Assembly: GCA_030247855.1 (NCBI GenBank)
Contig: JAPDRN010000027.1
Span: 248,001 to 312,000, forward strand
Source: Knufia peltigerae
Taxonomy: Eukaryota > Ascomycota > Eurotiomycetes > Chaetothyriales > Trichomeriaceae
Direction of reading: 5' to 3'
Length of the DNA: 64,000 nt
The position numbers were made by a program, and so were the translations under genes. Positions 21,123 through 33,280 of this stretch are shown piece after piece (within the stretch, counting starts at the first letter, position 1; the number at the start of each line of letters is the position of its first letter). The notes below the pieces were generated by a model. The model saw nothing but the letters and a program-made list of their open reading frames with translations, was not told the DNA's origin and ran no database searches.

Positions 21123-23013
21123 TCACGCCTTGCCCAGACCGACGAGGGCGAGCAATGCGACGTTCATGACCACGAGCACCAGCCAGATGATGACGGCCAA
21201 CGCCGTCACCACCCAGCCATTTCGCATGTTGACCGGGGCCCCGCCGTGGACGCCACTCTCGTCCGGCACGGTCATGATGTGGCTGCGACTGGTGAACCAG
21301 ACCAAGGGGGCGGTCACAAAGGGCAGGATGACGCTGAGGACGACCTGACTGGCGGTCAGGGCCTGGTTGAGCCCGCCGCGGCCGATGGCGCCGGCGATGA
21401 CGATGCTGGGGACGATGCTGACGGACCTCGTGACGAGCCTCCGCATCCAGGGCTTGATGGTCCAGCGCAGCATGCCCTCGGACACCATCTGGCCGGCCAT
21501 GGTGCACACGATGCCCGCCGACGTGCCCGACAGGAGCAGCGCCAGGGCGAACAAGGTGCCCGCGGCGGCGGACAGGTTCTGGCTCAGGAGTCGGTGGATG
21601 CCGAAGAGGTCGGCGTCGGTGGCGGCGGTCGAGGGGTAGAGCGAGGCGCCCGACACGATGAGGATGGCCGAATTGACAAACAGGGCGAACGTGAAGAGCG
21701 ACGACGCGAGCTCCACGATCGAATACTTGAGGCAGGCCCGGATGGCGTAGATGGACGGGCGGTATTTCTCGCCCTCTTCGTCCTCCGAGACGAGGGCGAC
21801 CATGTGGCCGTTTTGCTCGTCAACCTGCCTCAGCCGTGGCTGGACCACACCCGAGCCCAGGAAGATGGAGTGAGGCATGACCGTGGCTCCCATGATTCCG
21901 CAGGACAGGTAGATCCCGTTGCCTTCCACCACCGCCGCCGAGGGCAGGTAGCCCTTGAACACTTGCCCGGCCGTCGTGTCTCGGATGTAGGACAGTTGGA
22001 TGCAGAAGCACACCATGACACCCAGTACCAGGCCCATGACGAAGTACTCGAAGAGACGGAGTCGCGTCATGGAGCCGTCGGGCCGGTAGAAAAGGAGCAG
22101 GATGAGCACGTCGACGAGGGTGATGGCACATCCCGCCACGAGAGGAATGTGCAAAAGAAGATTCAGTGCGATGGCGGAACCAATGACCTATTTACAACTT
22201 GTTAGCCATGTGACACAATTTGATATCTCGGTATAACGGCCCAGGGGGATTTCGAGGTTGACACTTTCGTATCGGACAGGGCTTTACTGGCTTACGGCTT
22301 ACCTCGGCGATATCAGTAGCGATGATGGCCGCCTCCGCAAACAGATACAAGGTAATATTCAACCACTTGGGCAAGTGTTTGCGGCAGTTTTCGGCCAGGT
22401 CAAGACCCGTCACACTGCCCAGCTTGATGCAGAGTGATTGCAGAAAGACGGCGAAGAGGTTCGACAACAGGATGACGAAGAGATGGCGGTAACGTGTGTC
22501 GGCACCGGCTTGGACATCGGTCGCGTAGTTTCCTGGGTCGATGTACGCCACTGCGATCATGAACCCGGGGCCGATGAACTTGACGTACTTCTGCAGAGTC
22601 ACGACAATCTTTGCAAGGATGCGTTTGGGACGGCTTGCACCACCTGCGTTTGAACCCCGAAACCATGACTGCGAAGAATGACGACGATGAGCCAGAGATC
22701 GCTGCCGTTGTGGGTGTTGTTGAAAGGCCGCGAGATCTGCATCAGTCGAGGACTGGTGCGGATCTCGTGGATCAACCTGGACGGTGCTGGCGGATTTCAT
22801 GGCCATTGCATCTGCCTCCGGGATATTGACGGGTTGCGTGTTGATTTGATCAGGTTCGTTATTGTCGAGACTCGACTCGTTCACACGCTGCTCCCGGAGA
22901 TTGACGATGCCATTAAGGTCGGCTCTCGTCGTCAGATCTCCGCTGAGAGCGTGCGGACTCTGGTTCCAGTGCGGATGGGCTTCTGTATCGTCATTGCGTG
23001 ATGGCCGATTCAT
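21123..23013 (-). CDS. NRAMP-family divalent metal transporter (Smf-like), two exons
   Basis: Proton-coupled uptake of Mn2+ or Fe2+ and related metals across the plasma membrane or an endomembrane. Exons are 22303-23013 and 21123-22187; the 115-base intron (22188-22302) has GTAAG and TAG ends and joins ATDIAE to VIGSAIALN in frame. The product is about 591 residues. A hydrophilic N-terminal tail of about 130 residues precedes the transporter. TM1 contains the metal-binding DPGN (about 158), and TM6 contains MPHS (about 339), the two unwound-helix motifs that define NRAMPs. About 11 hydrophobic segments follow in the usual order. The gene is GC-rich compared with its flanks. Family assignment is firm; metal preference is not visible. 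Confidence 0.93.
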
Positions 23014-24339
23014 GATGGGCGTGCCGAAGATGAGTCTTGCTTTGTTGGATGGATGGATGAGTGTCTACAAAGTAGAGAAAATGAGAAGAGGAGTGGTTAA
23101 GAACAAACGCACCGCCCTCTTCTCCTGCTGAGGTTTAGGACATTCTGATACGACCAAGAATAAATCTCACTCGAGTTGGAGGGGCGGAAGGAGCCCCTAA
23201 AGATTTTCCGACGTGGTCCCAGCGACCGACGCGGTTTGTCCCGATCTTACGGATTTGTATCCAGTTGATATGATATGAGAGGGAGATCTGACTTGCTATT
23301 GTTTACTCCATTTTTAAACTCGTAAGGCTTAGCAGAAATGGTACGCCAATTAGCTGGAATCTACTCCGTACCATGTCGCTTCTACGCGTATTCGCGGGGA
23401 TGCAATGAGCCGATTCTGTTGTGCCGTAGCTGATCGGTATTACACACAGCTCCATCATCTCTAGACAGAACTATGTTGTTCATTGGATCAAAGCCACTGG
23501 TGCTGACGAAATGTCTGAACACAGCATGAAGAGTCTTCTGTAAGAGTATCGAGTGCTTGTCACAATTCCGTCTACCGCGTTTGAGACTCTTTGACACAAG
23601 TGATGAAGATGACGCTTTCCATGGTGACTTTAGCGACAAAGTGTGGCTGACACTGCCGCCTTCCAATGCAGCATCGAATTGCTTCGACGGCATCACACCC
23701 TACCCAACGTTTCGATTCCCAAGGACTAGATATACCGAATCAAAAAGAAAGGTATTTTTCGTAATCCTGAAGTCGGCCAATTTCACCCGCAAGAATCAAA
23801 AAGGGGGGCTCGGACAGGAACGTGAAAGGTCTGAATACTGGTCACCAACTTCGAGGTGAAGATCCGACAAGACTTGAAAAGCGAATGAGCCTCCGTTCAA
23901 GCTTCCCAATATTTCCTTGTAATTGAACATCGTTAGTTTCAACCATTAATCGAAAACAATGTTGCAAAGGGAACTCAACAATCGCACACTAACGAGCGAA
24001 GGAAACATTATTTTCGCGTGACTATAGAGCCCACGGTCACGTGGACCGCGATTCTTCACATGCCAGATTCAGCCGAGGCTGCGGTCCGTGTCATGCACTG
24101 ATTACGACCAATGTCCGCTAGACGTGTTACTCTGTAGGGCGTTGACGTCTACGTGATGCGAGTTCGAGTGACGACAATGTCCCCTGGTTTCCTCGACGCG
24201 GCATTACCAAACTCCAGAAGAACATGACAGAGATGTCCTCGGGCTAGTGTTCCTGTGACCGTGTATCGCGACATATCGTCCTCGCCTTCGACCGAATTGT
24301 CCTCGCTTTGACTTGCGCCGGTGTACCTACACAGCAGCC
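23014..24339. other. Divergent promoter region between NRAMP and ABCD transporter genes
   Basis: No gene is recognised. It contains a TACTCCGTA word (23362-23370), a CACGTG box (24038-24043) and two CCTCGG-core sites (24073-24078, 24237-24242) listed separately. Confidence 0.5.
24073..24242. promoter_or_regulatory. Paired CCTCGG cores (candidate fatty-acid response elements)
   Basis: CCGAGG at 24073-24078 and CCTCGG at 24237-24242 lie 262 and 98 bases before the ABCD transporter ATG, in opposite orientation. CCTCGG is the known core bound by the fungal regulators FarA/FarB (CTF1), which switch on peroxisomal fatty-acid breakdown. The match of site and target is suggestive; occupancy is not shown. 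Confidence 0.4.
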
Positions 24340-26487
24340 ATGGCGGCGCAATCGAAACTACTCCCACCAGGACGGACGGTCAAACAATTGATCTCGGATC
24401 TGACATCCTTGTACCTAAAACACCGCACCAAAGTCTCGCGGACGGTGTATATCACGCTGGTCGCGGCTCTGGTCCATCGAATCCACAATGCCATCTCGGA
24501 GCAAAAGGCAGCGGCGGCCAGGAGACAAGATGAACTACGAGTAGTACGGACGCGGCAAAGCGACGAAGCCGCGGAGGAGTCGGAACCTAGCAAAAAACAA
24601 AAGACAAAGAGGGTGGAAATCAATAGAGAGTTCCTGCGCAACCTGCTACGGCTGCTCAAGATCGTCATCCCGGGTTGGCGGAGCAAAGAGTTGCGCCTGA
24701 TTGTGAGCCACAGCGTGTTCCTCGTTCTGCGCACCCTGCTGTCGGTATACGTCGCCGAACTGGACGGCAAGGTCGTGTCGGCGTTGGTCAAAGGCCGCGG
24801 ACGAGACTTCGTGTTGGGCCTGGTATGGTGGATGATGGTGGCTATCCCGGCGACCTTTACGAATTCCATGCTGCAGTACCACCAGACGCGACTGGCGCTG
24901 GCATACCGCACACGCCTCGTGAACCACGTGCACGAAAAGTATCTCGACAACGAAAAGATGACCTTCTATGCTCTGTCGGCGCTGGACGATCGGATCAAGA
25001 ACGCCGACCAACTCGTGACCGTCGATATTGCGCGCTTCAGCAACTCGCTGGCTGAATTGTATTCCAATCTCGCCAAGCCGATCTTGGACATGGTCATTTA
25101 CAACTATTCTCTCTCCAAATCTGTAGGTGGCGAGGGCCTGTTTGCAATGGCGTTGCTGGTGCAGCTGTCAGCCAATGTGATGCGGGCCCTGACGCCGCCT
25201 TTTGGACGTTACGTCGCGGATGAGGCGCGCTTGGAGGGAGAGTTTCGTTTTCAGCATACTCGGCTCATCGATTACAGTGAAGAAATCGCGCTGTACGCGG
25301 GCCATGAAGCAGAGAAGGACGGCCTGGATAAAGGTTATTTCACGCTGATCAAACACGTCAACCGGATACTGCGAAGACGCTTCTACCATGGCTTCATGGA
25401 GGATTTTGTCATCAAGTACTTCTGGGGTGCTCTGGGTCTGATCCTGTGCTCGCTACCCGTCTTCTTCAAGATCCCCGGACAGACCCTGCAAGCGGCCGGT
25501 GATCACACAGAAAGCTTTGTCAAGAATCGTCGAATGCTACTGAGTAGCTCAGATGCCTTTGGGCGCATCATGTTTTCTTACAAGGAAATCACCGAGTTGG
25601 CGGGATATACGTCTCGCGTTGCGGGATTGCTGGACGTCATGGACGACGTGCGTGCAGGCCGGTTCGAGAAAAACTTGGTCAGCTCGGCGAGCATCGAAGA
25701 GAATGCGGCCGTTCTAAAGGGGAGAGGAAGCATCGAGGAAAGTGCAAACATTGAGTTCAAGGATGTTCCCATTGTCAGTCCAAACGGTGATGTTCTAGTG
25801 AAGAAGTTGACGTTTGCCATCAAACCTGGTGACCACCTGCTTATCGTGGGGCCGAACGGCTGTGGCAAGTCCAGCCTGTTCAGAATTCTCGGTGGCCTGT
25901 GGCCCGTGTACGGTGGGAGTGTGAAGAAGCCTAGCTTCGAGGATATCTTTTACATACCCCAGCGGCCATACCTGAGCAGAGGTACACTGCGGGACCAGAT
26001 CATCTATCCCGACACATTGTACGAATTCCGTGCAAAGAACGGGTCTGAGGAAGCCTTGAGAGAAATCCTGGTCATTCTCGAGATCGAGTCGATCCTCAAC
26101 CGGCCAAATGGCTGGGACGCGGTGGAGGAATGGCGAGACGTGTTTTCCGGTGGTCTTCAACAACGGATCGCCATGGCAAGGCTCTTTTACCATAAGCCTA
26201 AATATGCCATTTTGGACGAATGTACCAGTTCGGTGACCTTGGAGATGGAGAGGAAAATGTACGAGACTGCAAAGGGGCTCGGGACCACGCTCATGACGGT
26301 GAGTCATCGACGCAGCTTGTGGAAATATCATAGTATGATTCTCCAGTTTGATGGACAAGGAGGATACGTCTTTAGCAAACTCGATGCCGAGAGGAGGATC
26401 AAACTGGAGGATGAGAAGGAAGAATTGGATGCTCTGCTCCGCGGTGTTGAAGGATGGAAAGCAAGATTAGCTGAATTGGAAGGTTGA
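24340..26487 (+). CDS. Peroxisomal ABC half-transporter, ABCD family (Pxa1/Pxa2-like)
   Basis: Imports long-chain fatty acids or acyl-CoA into peroxisomes for beta-oxidation, working as a dimer of half-transporters. An intron-free frame of 715 residues from ATG 24340 (context CAGCCATGG). An N-terminal helix and a basic linker are followed by the ABC transporter membrane domain (about 95-410), which contains an NADQLVTVDI stretch corresponding to the NPDQ loop of ABCD proteins. The nucleotide-binding domain has Walker A GPNGCGKSS (about 504), signature FSGGLQQR (about 603), Walker B YAILDE (about 623) and the switch His in SHRRSLWKYH (about 665). The signature reads GGLQQR rather than GGEKQR; I believe this is usual in one fungal ABCD subgroup. 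No peroxisomal targeting tail is needed for this family. Two candidate fatty-acid response sites precede it. Confidence 0.92.
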   Translation: MAAQSKLLPPGRTVKQLISDLTSLYLKHRTKVSRTVYITLVAALVHRIHNAISEQKAAAARRQDELRVVRTRQSDEAAEESEPSKKQKTKRVEINREFLRNLLRLLKIVIPGWRSKELRLIVSHSVFLVLRTLLSVYVAELDGKVVSALVKGRGRDFVLGLVWWMMVAIPATFTNSMLQYHQTRLALAYRTRLVNHVHEKYLDNEKMTFYALSALDDRIKNADQLVTVDIARFSNSLAELYSNLAKPILDMVIYNYSLSKSVGGEGLFAMALLVQLSANVMRALTPPFGRYVADEARLEGEFRFQHTRLIDYSEEIALYAGHEAEKDGLDKGYFTLIKHVNRILRRRFYHGFMEDFVIKYFWGALGLILCSLPVFFKIPGQTLQAAGDHTESFVKNRRMLLSSSDAFGRIMFSYKEITELAGYTSRVAGLLDVMDDVRAGRFEKNLVSSASIEENAAVLKGRGSIEESANIEFKDVPIVSPNGDVLVKKLTFAIKPGDHLLIVGPNGCGKSSLFRILGGLWPVYGGSVKKPSFEDIFYIPQRPYLSRGTLRDQIIYPDTLYEFRAKNGSEEALREILVILEIESILNRPNGWDAVEEWRDVFSGGLQQRIAMARLFYHKPKYAILDECTSSVTLEMERKMYETAKGLGTTLMTVSHRRSLWKYHSMILQFDGQGGYVFSKLDAERRIKLEDEKEELDALLRGVEGWKARLAELEG

Positions 26488-29400
26488 CGATGAGGATGAT
26501 GACCTTGGAAGAAGAAGTACTTGGCCATTACCAAGAAGGTCAAGAATTCGTTTTATTTCATTACCTGAGAAGGTACGGAGTACCTGTATATCTACTATTC
26601 CCCGAGGTTTGTAGAGTCGGTACTATCAGTGGAAGAGGAAATGATTAAACCAGACACCCCTCTAGATGGAGGCAAGCGAACCTACCTGGCACTGGCTATC
26701 GAAATGCTATTTGGTCGTGGAGGATGCACGCAGACGCATACTCACTCACACCACATTCACACTCATATACATATCTGTCTGCCTGCTTGGAGGGTGAACC
26801 AGTGGAAAATGTGTATGTCCAGTATCAATTTACAAATGCGCATTCACATGCGACAGTCGTCGAGTCCTCTACGGAGTACCTCACCTCTCCTTCTTCTTCC
26901 CTCGGAAACGAGATGCGAGCTACACCTCGCATCGACCGTGCAGCCACGCGCGGGAGGCGAAGGACTTTGCCATGTGCCAGAGTAACATCGGAGAATCCTC
27001 GCCTATGTACGAGGCCACAGCCATTAGTGAGATCTTGCAACATTTCTGGCTCCGGAGAGTGGTATTGTTGGTGGGGACGGAGGGAGAGGATGACTGTACG
27101 TTGGAGCTATTGTACTCGCAAACCCACGGGGTGGAGGGGAAAAGAGGGTGATTACCGAATGACAATTACCGCGGAAGAGCTTCTAGAAGGATTCCTCAGC
27201 ACGCACAACACACTTTTCACTCATCGATCTTGTCGCACGAAGTGGAACGATGGAGCTGAAGTTTTTTCTACGTATGGCATCTGAACTCCGTAGGTAAGTG
27301 CCGGACGACAGCATAGTTTTTTTTGGCCTATTCGTCATCAACCGTCGCCAGTGGAGTCGCAAGAATGAATTGTTCGATTGTTCCAGATGGAAAATATGGA
27401 ACGACATGGAGATGAAAAAAAAAGAAATGCTTGAAAGATGGTCAACTAGCTGAACTGGGAGAAAATCTCCGTGCACATGTCCTCCGTACGAGTAACGAGT
27501 CTCGATGTACGGGATAGTGGTGTGCTCCCTCTCAATTTCTACCTACGACCAGCCAGCACCTCCGTCAAACCAATGCTCTCTCTCCTTTTACGGAGAATAA
27601 TCCATGCATTTTTACTCCGTACTGTGGTTCGCATTGTGCGGGAGAACTACGGAGAAGGGCATTGCACCGTGAAAGCATAGCGTGCTTCTCTGTCAGCACT
27701 GCTTGCATCCAACTAATCCAAGATCAGATCGACGTGGCTCGCTTCCATTGACCTTGTACAGGATTTTCAGGGTGCTAGATCTAGGCAAGTAGTGGTGGCA
27801 CACGGTGGAGGAGACATCGGTTCAGGTCTTGATTACAATAATGGTGTGTACTGGATACTCCGGATCTGGGAGTTCTATTTTCTCTGAGACTCCAACGCGG
27901 TCTGAGACAATAATGAGCAAAAGACATGTCTCGAACATCATTCTTGTGTCACGCTCTTGTGTCCTGACATATTGTGTGTACAGAAGGCACGAGAGATGAT
28001 CACCAGGACGCCACCTAGTGGGCTCGGCGTAGAGACTTGGGCAGTCTTGGGTCGTCTTGTATACGAACAAGCCTCCTGCGTTGTAGGCATGCACTGGGGG
28101 GCCACTGACCGGTAGTGTGGCCCGAAGAATCCAATCTCGGCGCACGATCCTTGCTCAGACAGGCGGCCTCCAGCACTGGCTGTCCTTTTTCTGCCACTAA
28201 CGCTTAATCTTGTTTCCCGGCCAATCCAGCCTGCCCGACGATGACATTCCTTGCCGACGTTACAGCACGCTAACCACCATGGATTACGACCTTCATCGCC
28301 CCGCAGGTGCACCGCATCAACCCACGGGGGGGAGAGGGAGTTCAGAAGCAGCAAAGAGTGCGAGCAGGATCCCCGGGCTGGACAGAAAAATGGCACTTTC
28401 CTATCAGTACCTGAATTGAAATGAGAAAATGGTCGATATTTCAGTGACGGGCACCGAGTACGGACAATATGTCCGTCGTCAACAACAATGATCGAGATGT
28501 GTACGAGTCACACATGTCAAGATTTGCAGTTTGACAAGCTTTTCCACTGGAGTTGGCGATGGTCACGTTTAGAGCTAAGAGTTTTGGATCTGCTCCATCG
28601 CAGACTTCAAAGTCCGTACAGAGTAGGAGTTGGATCTTTACTAGAACCGTAGATACTCCGTTGGAATGATGGGCTGATGCCTCTGGCGTGATCAAACGTC
28701 CCTCAAGAGCCCGGCTCTCCACCAACAAGGCTCTGAAAGCCTGCGTGACCAGATAGATACTGTAGATGATTTTTTTGGTGGCACTTCCAGCCGCGCGGGG
28801 TCTCCATTGGTGATGACACTTGACGCCCCCTCCAGGTTGCCCAATCCGAATATGGGCAGGTCGCCGTCGCCGAAGAGGAGCCTGAACAAGCCCAAAGCTT
28901 CAGGCTGCTTGTCCAGTGACTAGTGGCCGCCACGTCTGGAGGTGAGGGTGACATTTTCTCTTCTAGCCCCCTCTACATGGCGCCGGGCATTGACCAGTCA
29001 ATCGATCTGGCTTGCTGCTGTTACGACTGTGAGCAGACACGCCCGGACCTTTGATGGTGTGGTATGCCCCCGCAGTCGCAGATTTTACTCTTTCGTACGG
29101 AGGATAGTACTGTATCTGCCCATGGCGTATGGAGGAAGGATGGATCTCCCTCCTCGTCCCGCATGAGCCGCCTGTCTCTGCCCTTCTGACTTTACGGTAC
29201 TGTATGTACTACTGACTTTGGCTCATGCTTTCCCACTCACTCTCCCTCCGTGACTCCGCGATCCCTAGGGTATCAATAGCCGTGAGGTCCAATCGACAAG
29301 GGACGACATGGTCCCAGCTCGAAATCATGGGACTTAGATTCTACATTGAATGCCACGCTGCTACCCACATTTTCTCTCGGTTGCCCTGTCCACTGCCTCT

Positions 29401-29903
29401 GGCCAGCACTCCATGGTAACCTGGCAGGTGAATACGAATGGGCATGGCACTTTTCGGCCATTGCCAGGCCCGGTCTATTCCTGTTCCGTGAAGGAATTTG
29501 TGATATCACTCGCCAGTTCACGCTCCATCGTGCATCTGTCACCCCCAGTTTGTTGATCCTGGTTTAAGCTCCTCCAGAGTTCCATCCACCACAGAACTCC
29601 GTAATCAGTCGCGACTCGCTACTGCCACCAGGATCCAACAGAACCCTGTCGCTTCGTTTGTCTTTTCGCCTCCTGCGCGACGCCTGCTTGACCATCCAAG
29701 CTCCTTCTCTGGACACCGAACAATAAAAGGACCCTCCTCGCCTTGTTCTCTCGGTTGCGAGCTTGTCTTCCTTCTCCCTCAACACCCAACCTTTCTTCTC
29801 CTGCACCTACAGAGTAACCTTGCTCTCCCTCCCCGTTCTCTTCTATCACGGATACCAGCATCACAGCAAGGACACCCTTACCCTAGCCAGTCACACATTC
29901 ATC
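26488..29903. other. Long intergenic stretch upstream of the sugar transporter
   Basis: About 3.4 kb with no recognisable gene. Three perfect TACGGAGTA/TACTCCGTA words occur at 26574, 26870 and 27613. A CA-rich segment lies at about 26730-26775. The last 200 bases are strongly CT-rich, as is common in fungal leaders of highly expressed genes, and probably form the promoter and leader of the transporter. Open frames around 27938-28396 and 28692-28954 have no family-like content. Confidence 0.45.
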
Positions 29904-31787
29904 ATGCCGGGTGGAGCGGTCCGTTCGCTGTCCACGACCAACGATGTTAACCGCATCGAGGCGCCGGTCACCTGGAAAGCATACCTGATCTGCGCCTTTG
30001 CGTCCTTCGGTGGTATTTTCTTTGGCTACGATTCTGGTTACATCAACGGCGCGACGTCCAACCCCGAATTCATTCACTTCATCGAGGGTCCTGGTAAAGA
30101 TGCTTTGACCTCCTCTCACTCGTCTCTCATCGTGTCCATCTTGTCCTGTGGTACTTTCTTCGGCGCTCTCATCGCTGGTGATGTTGCCGACATCATTGGT
30201 CGCAAATGGACTGTCATTATTGGTTGTGTGGTACGTACCATTGCCTGCCCTGCATCTGAAGATAGCCCCGAAAATAAAGCCTTCGGGCCTTTTAGGCCTC
30301 CTGGGACCATATGCTAATTTACTCGAAACGACAGATCTACGCTATTGGTGTTTGCATTCAAATGGGCACTGGTCCTGGCCACGCTCTCGGTCTGATCGTC
30401 GCTGGCCGTCTTGTGGCTGGTTTCGGTGTCGGCTTCGAGAGTGCCGTTGTCATTCTGTACATGTCTGAAATCGTAAGTGGCTGCCCCTAAAATCATATCT
30501 AGCTCGCGAGCCATTCCGGAAACTGACGAGATCCGCCTTTTAGTGCCCCAGAAAGGTCCGTGGTGCATTGGTCGCGGGATACCAATTCTGCATTACGATT
30601 GGTATCCTGTTGGCTTCCTGCGTTGTCTATGCAGTCCGCAATCGAAAGGACACCGGTGCCTATCGCATTCCCATTGCCATCCAATTCGCTTGGGCCCTCA
30701 TCCTCGGTATCGGTCTGGCCTTCCTCCCAGATTCGCCCCGATACTTCGTCAAGCGAGGCAAACTCGAGAAGGCTATCGCATCGCTCTCCCGCCTTCGTGG
30801 CCAGCCTCCCGAGTCAGAGTACATCCAGGTCGAAGTTGCTGAGATCATTGCCAACGATGAGTATGAGAGACAGATGATTCCTGCCACTGGCTGGTTTGGC
30901 AGCTGGTTCAACTGCTTCAAGGGTGGCCTCCGACACCAGAAGTCCAACCTGCGCCGAACCATCCTCGGTACTTCTCTTCAGATGATGCAGCAGTGGACCG
31001 GTATCAACTTCATCTTCTACTACTCAACTCCCTTCTTGAAGTCGACCGGTGCCATCTCCAACTCCTTCTTGATCTCCCTGATCTTCAACTGTGTGAACGT
31101 CGGATCAACCCCTCTCTCCTTCTACACTGTTGAGAAGTTCGGTCGTCGCCCACTCCTGATCTGGGGTGCTCTGGGTATGCTCATTTGCGAGTTCCTCGTC
31201 GGTATCATCGGTGTCACCGTGGGATTCAACAAGACTCACATTGATGCGGCTGGAAACAGCATTGCCAACAACATTCCTGCTGTTAATGCGCAGATCGCGT
31301 TTATCGCCATCTACATCTTCTTCTTCGCCTCCACCTGGGGTCCTGGTGCCTGGATCGTCATTGGCGAGATCTTCCCTCTTCCCATCCGATCCCGCGGTGT
31401 CGGTCTCTCCACCGCTTCCAACTGGTTGTGGAATACCGTATGTTTTATGTCCTCCCGCGGCCTTGTGGTGTTTTTACTAACCCTCCCTAGATCATTGCTG
31501 TTATCACTCCTTACATGGTCGGTGAAGACAAGGGCAACCTTCGTTCATCCGTTTTCTTCATCTGGGGTGGTCTCTGCACTGCTGCCTTTGTCTACGCATA
31601 CCTCCTCATCCCCGAGACCAAGGGTCTGTCATTGGAACAGGTTGACAAGATGATGGAAGAATCTACTCCACGCACATCCGCCAAGTGGCGACCCACCAAG
31701 ACCTTTGCCGAGACTATGGGTAGCCAGGGCGGTGTTCTCAACAAAGAACTTGTCCAGGATGCCGAGCGCAAGGGATCGGTCTTTTAG
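29904..31787 (+). CDS. MFS sugar (hexose) transporter, four exons
   Basis: Proton-linked or facilitative uptake of monosaccharides at the plasma membrane. Exons are 29904-30230, 30335-30472, 30544-31437 and 31491-31787, giving 551 residues; every join is in phase 0 with good splice sites. Family marks seen are FFGYDSGYINGA in TM1, DIIGRKW between TM2 and TM3, AGRLVAGFGVGFESA, CPRKVRGALV, PDSPRYFVKRGK after TM6, QQWTGINFIFYYS in TM7, KFGRRPLL, and PETKGLSLEQVD after TM12. These signatures match fungal high-affinity glucose and monosaccharide transporters. ATG 29904 is preferred over upstream frames because it is followed by the usual short polar N-terminus. The CT-rich leader suggests strong expression. 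Exact sugar unknown. Confidence 0.92.
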
Positions 31788-33280
31788 AGGAGATATGACC
31801 CACTTGTTCTTCTTTCGCGACAAGCCAGAGAAGCAAGAGAAGCACGTAAAGAGAGGCCTTGAAAACATCCATATCCCACTACTGAGCCAAGATATGGTCT
31901 GGCGCAGGTCGTTTTCCTAGTGCTCCTATGGCTGTCGAGCCTTGATCTGCATTTGACCATGATTATTATCAACGTACGGATATGCCTTGAAACAACCACA
32001 AGAGGACACACGGGCCCCTCTCGGGCTGGCAGACAGATATCAGCAGGGTGAAGAAGGCGACAGCTGGTGTTAGCGAGAAGTAGTAATTATCTGCATGCAT
32101 TCTTGCATCTGCATAGCATGCATCATGGCAGCATAAAGGAAACAAATGTATCCAAGAAAGATTCCTTTCTCATAATTTGATAAGTCCATCCGAATGACAG
32201 TGACCATTCGTGTGATTCTAGGGAGTTTGGACACTGACATCGTCTCTCTCTCTCTGCGTGTAGATACTGGTGACCCGCTTTTCATGGCGGGCTCCGTGAA
32301 GATCCCAAACGGTATTGATATTGTGTATCAAGACAAGAAAGAGGTCTTCTTGTGATACTGGCCTGCGATATTTTTGAGGTATCACTTGTATTTGACTGGA
32401 AAAACAAATCTCCCGAACTCCGTTGAGTTTGTGTCGCACAGCATCAGTGCAATCTTAATCTTTGCGATTTTTCTACAACGACTTCGACATTCGATCACTT
32501 CGACTTCTGAACCATTTGCCCTGGCGGACAGACCTTGAGGGTTGGCCTTGACCCGCAACAACCTCCGCGCTGTCCCTAACCCTAAGGCTGTGAATCTTGG
32601 GCGTCGTCGAAAGCGACTTCTAAGAGCTCCGCAAAATCGGCCAATAACGTCCAGGGCGCATACCTACAGACCCGCCAAACACTGGATAAAGAGACTCTGC
32701 GCAGCGTTTGTGCCTTGTGACTTTTCATCACAGACACCGACCTACCTATTGCACACTCAAAAAGAGGACATATCTTGATCAAGACACAAACCATGGAGAG
32801 GTCCGGCATCGGGAATGGCCCGCCCTCGGATCATGCCTGCCTCTACCTCCCGACATCCCCAATCTTTCCTTGTTCCCCGCAAATGTCAACAGCCGAAAGA
32901 GCTTTCCGTGCTCATCTCAGATTCCACCCATTCGTTCGAGCCCCGTCCTGGCTGGCTTTGCTGCATTGCTATGATGGATCCTCCATAACAAGAAGGCGGA
33001 ATGATGCGCGCGATATGAGGGCCAAACGGCGTAAACGGTAACAAGTGCTCGAATGTGGTACTGTTGATCCACCTCCCCTCCGCGTTTCGTTTCGGTATCA
33101 AATGGCTGAACTTCTTCCCACTTTCCGTTCCCTTTTAATACAGAGCTCTCACACCTGTTGTTGGACTTACTTCATTGGCAGGTCACTTCCCTCTAGTTGA
33201 CACCTACCTCCCTTGTATCGAGAAACTCAGCATCATCCAAACGCTTGTGCAGACACAGAGACCAAGCCAACCTTGCCATC
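31788..33280. other. Intergenic stretch
   Basis: It lies between the sugar transporter and the thiamine-diphosphate enzyme, both on the plus strand. No gene, RNA or strong promoter element is recognised; a weak TTTTAATA element is near 33130. Confidence 0.45.

Noticed and set aside
21246..22205. 319-codon plus-strand frame opposite the NRAMP gene
   Set aside because: It is the antisense of GC-rich NRAMP exons; its Gly/Asp/Arg composition follows from the opposite codons and it has no domain.
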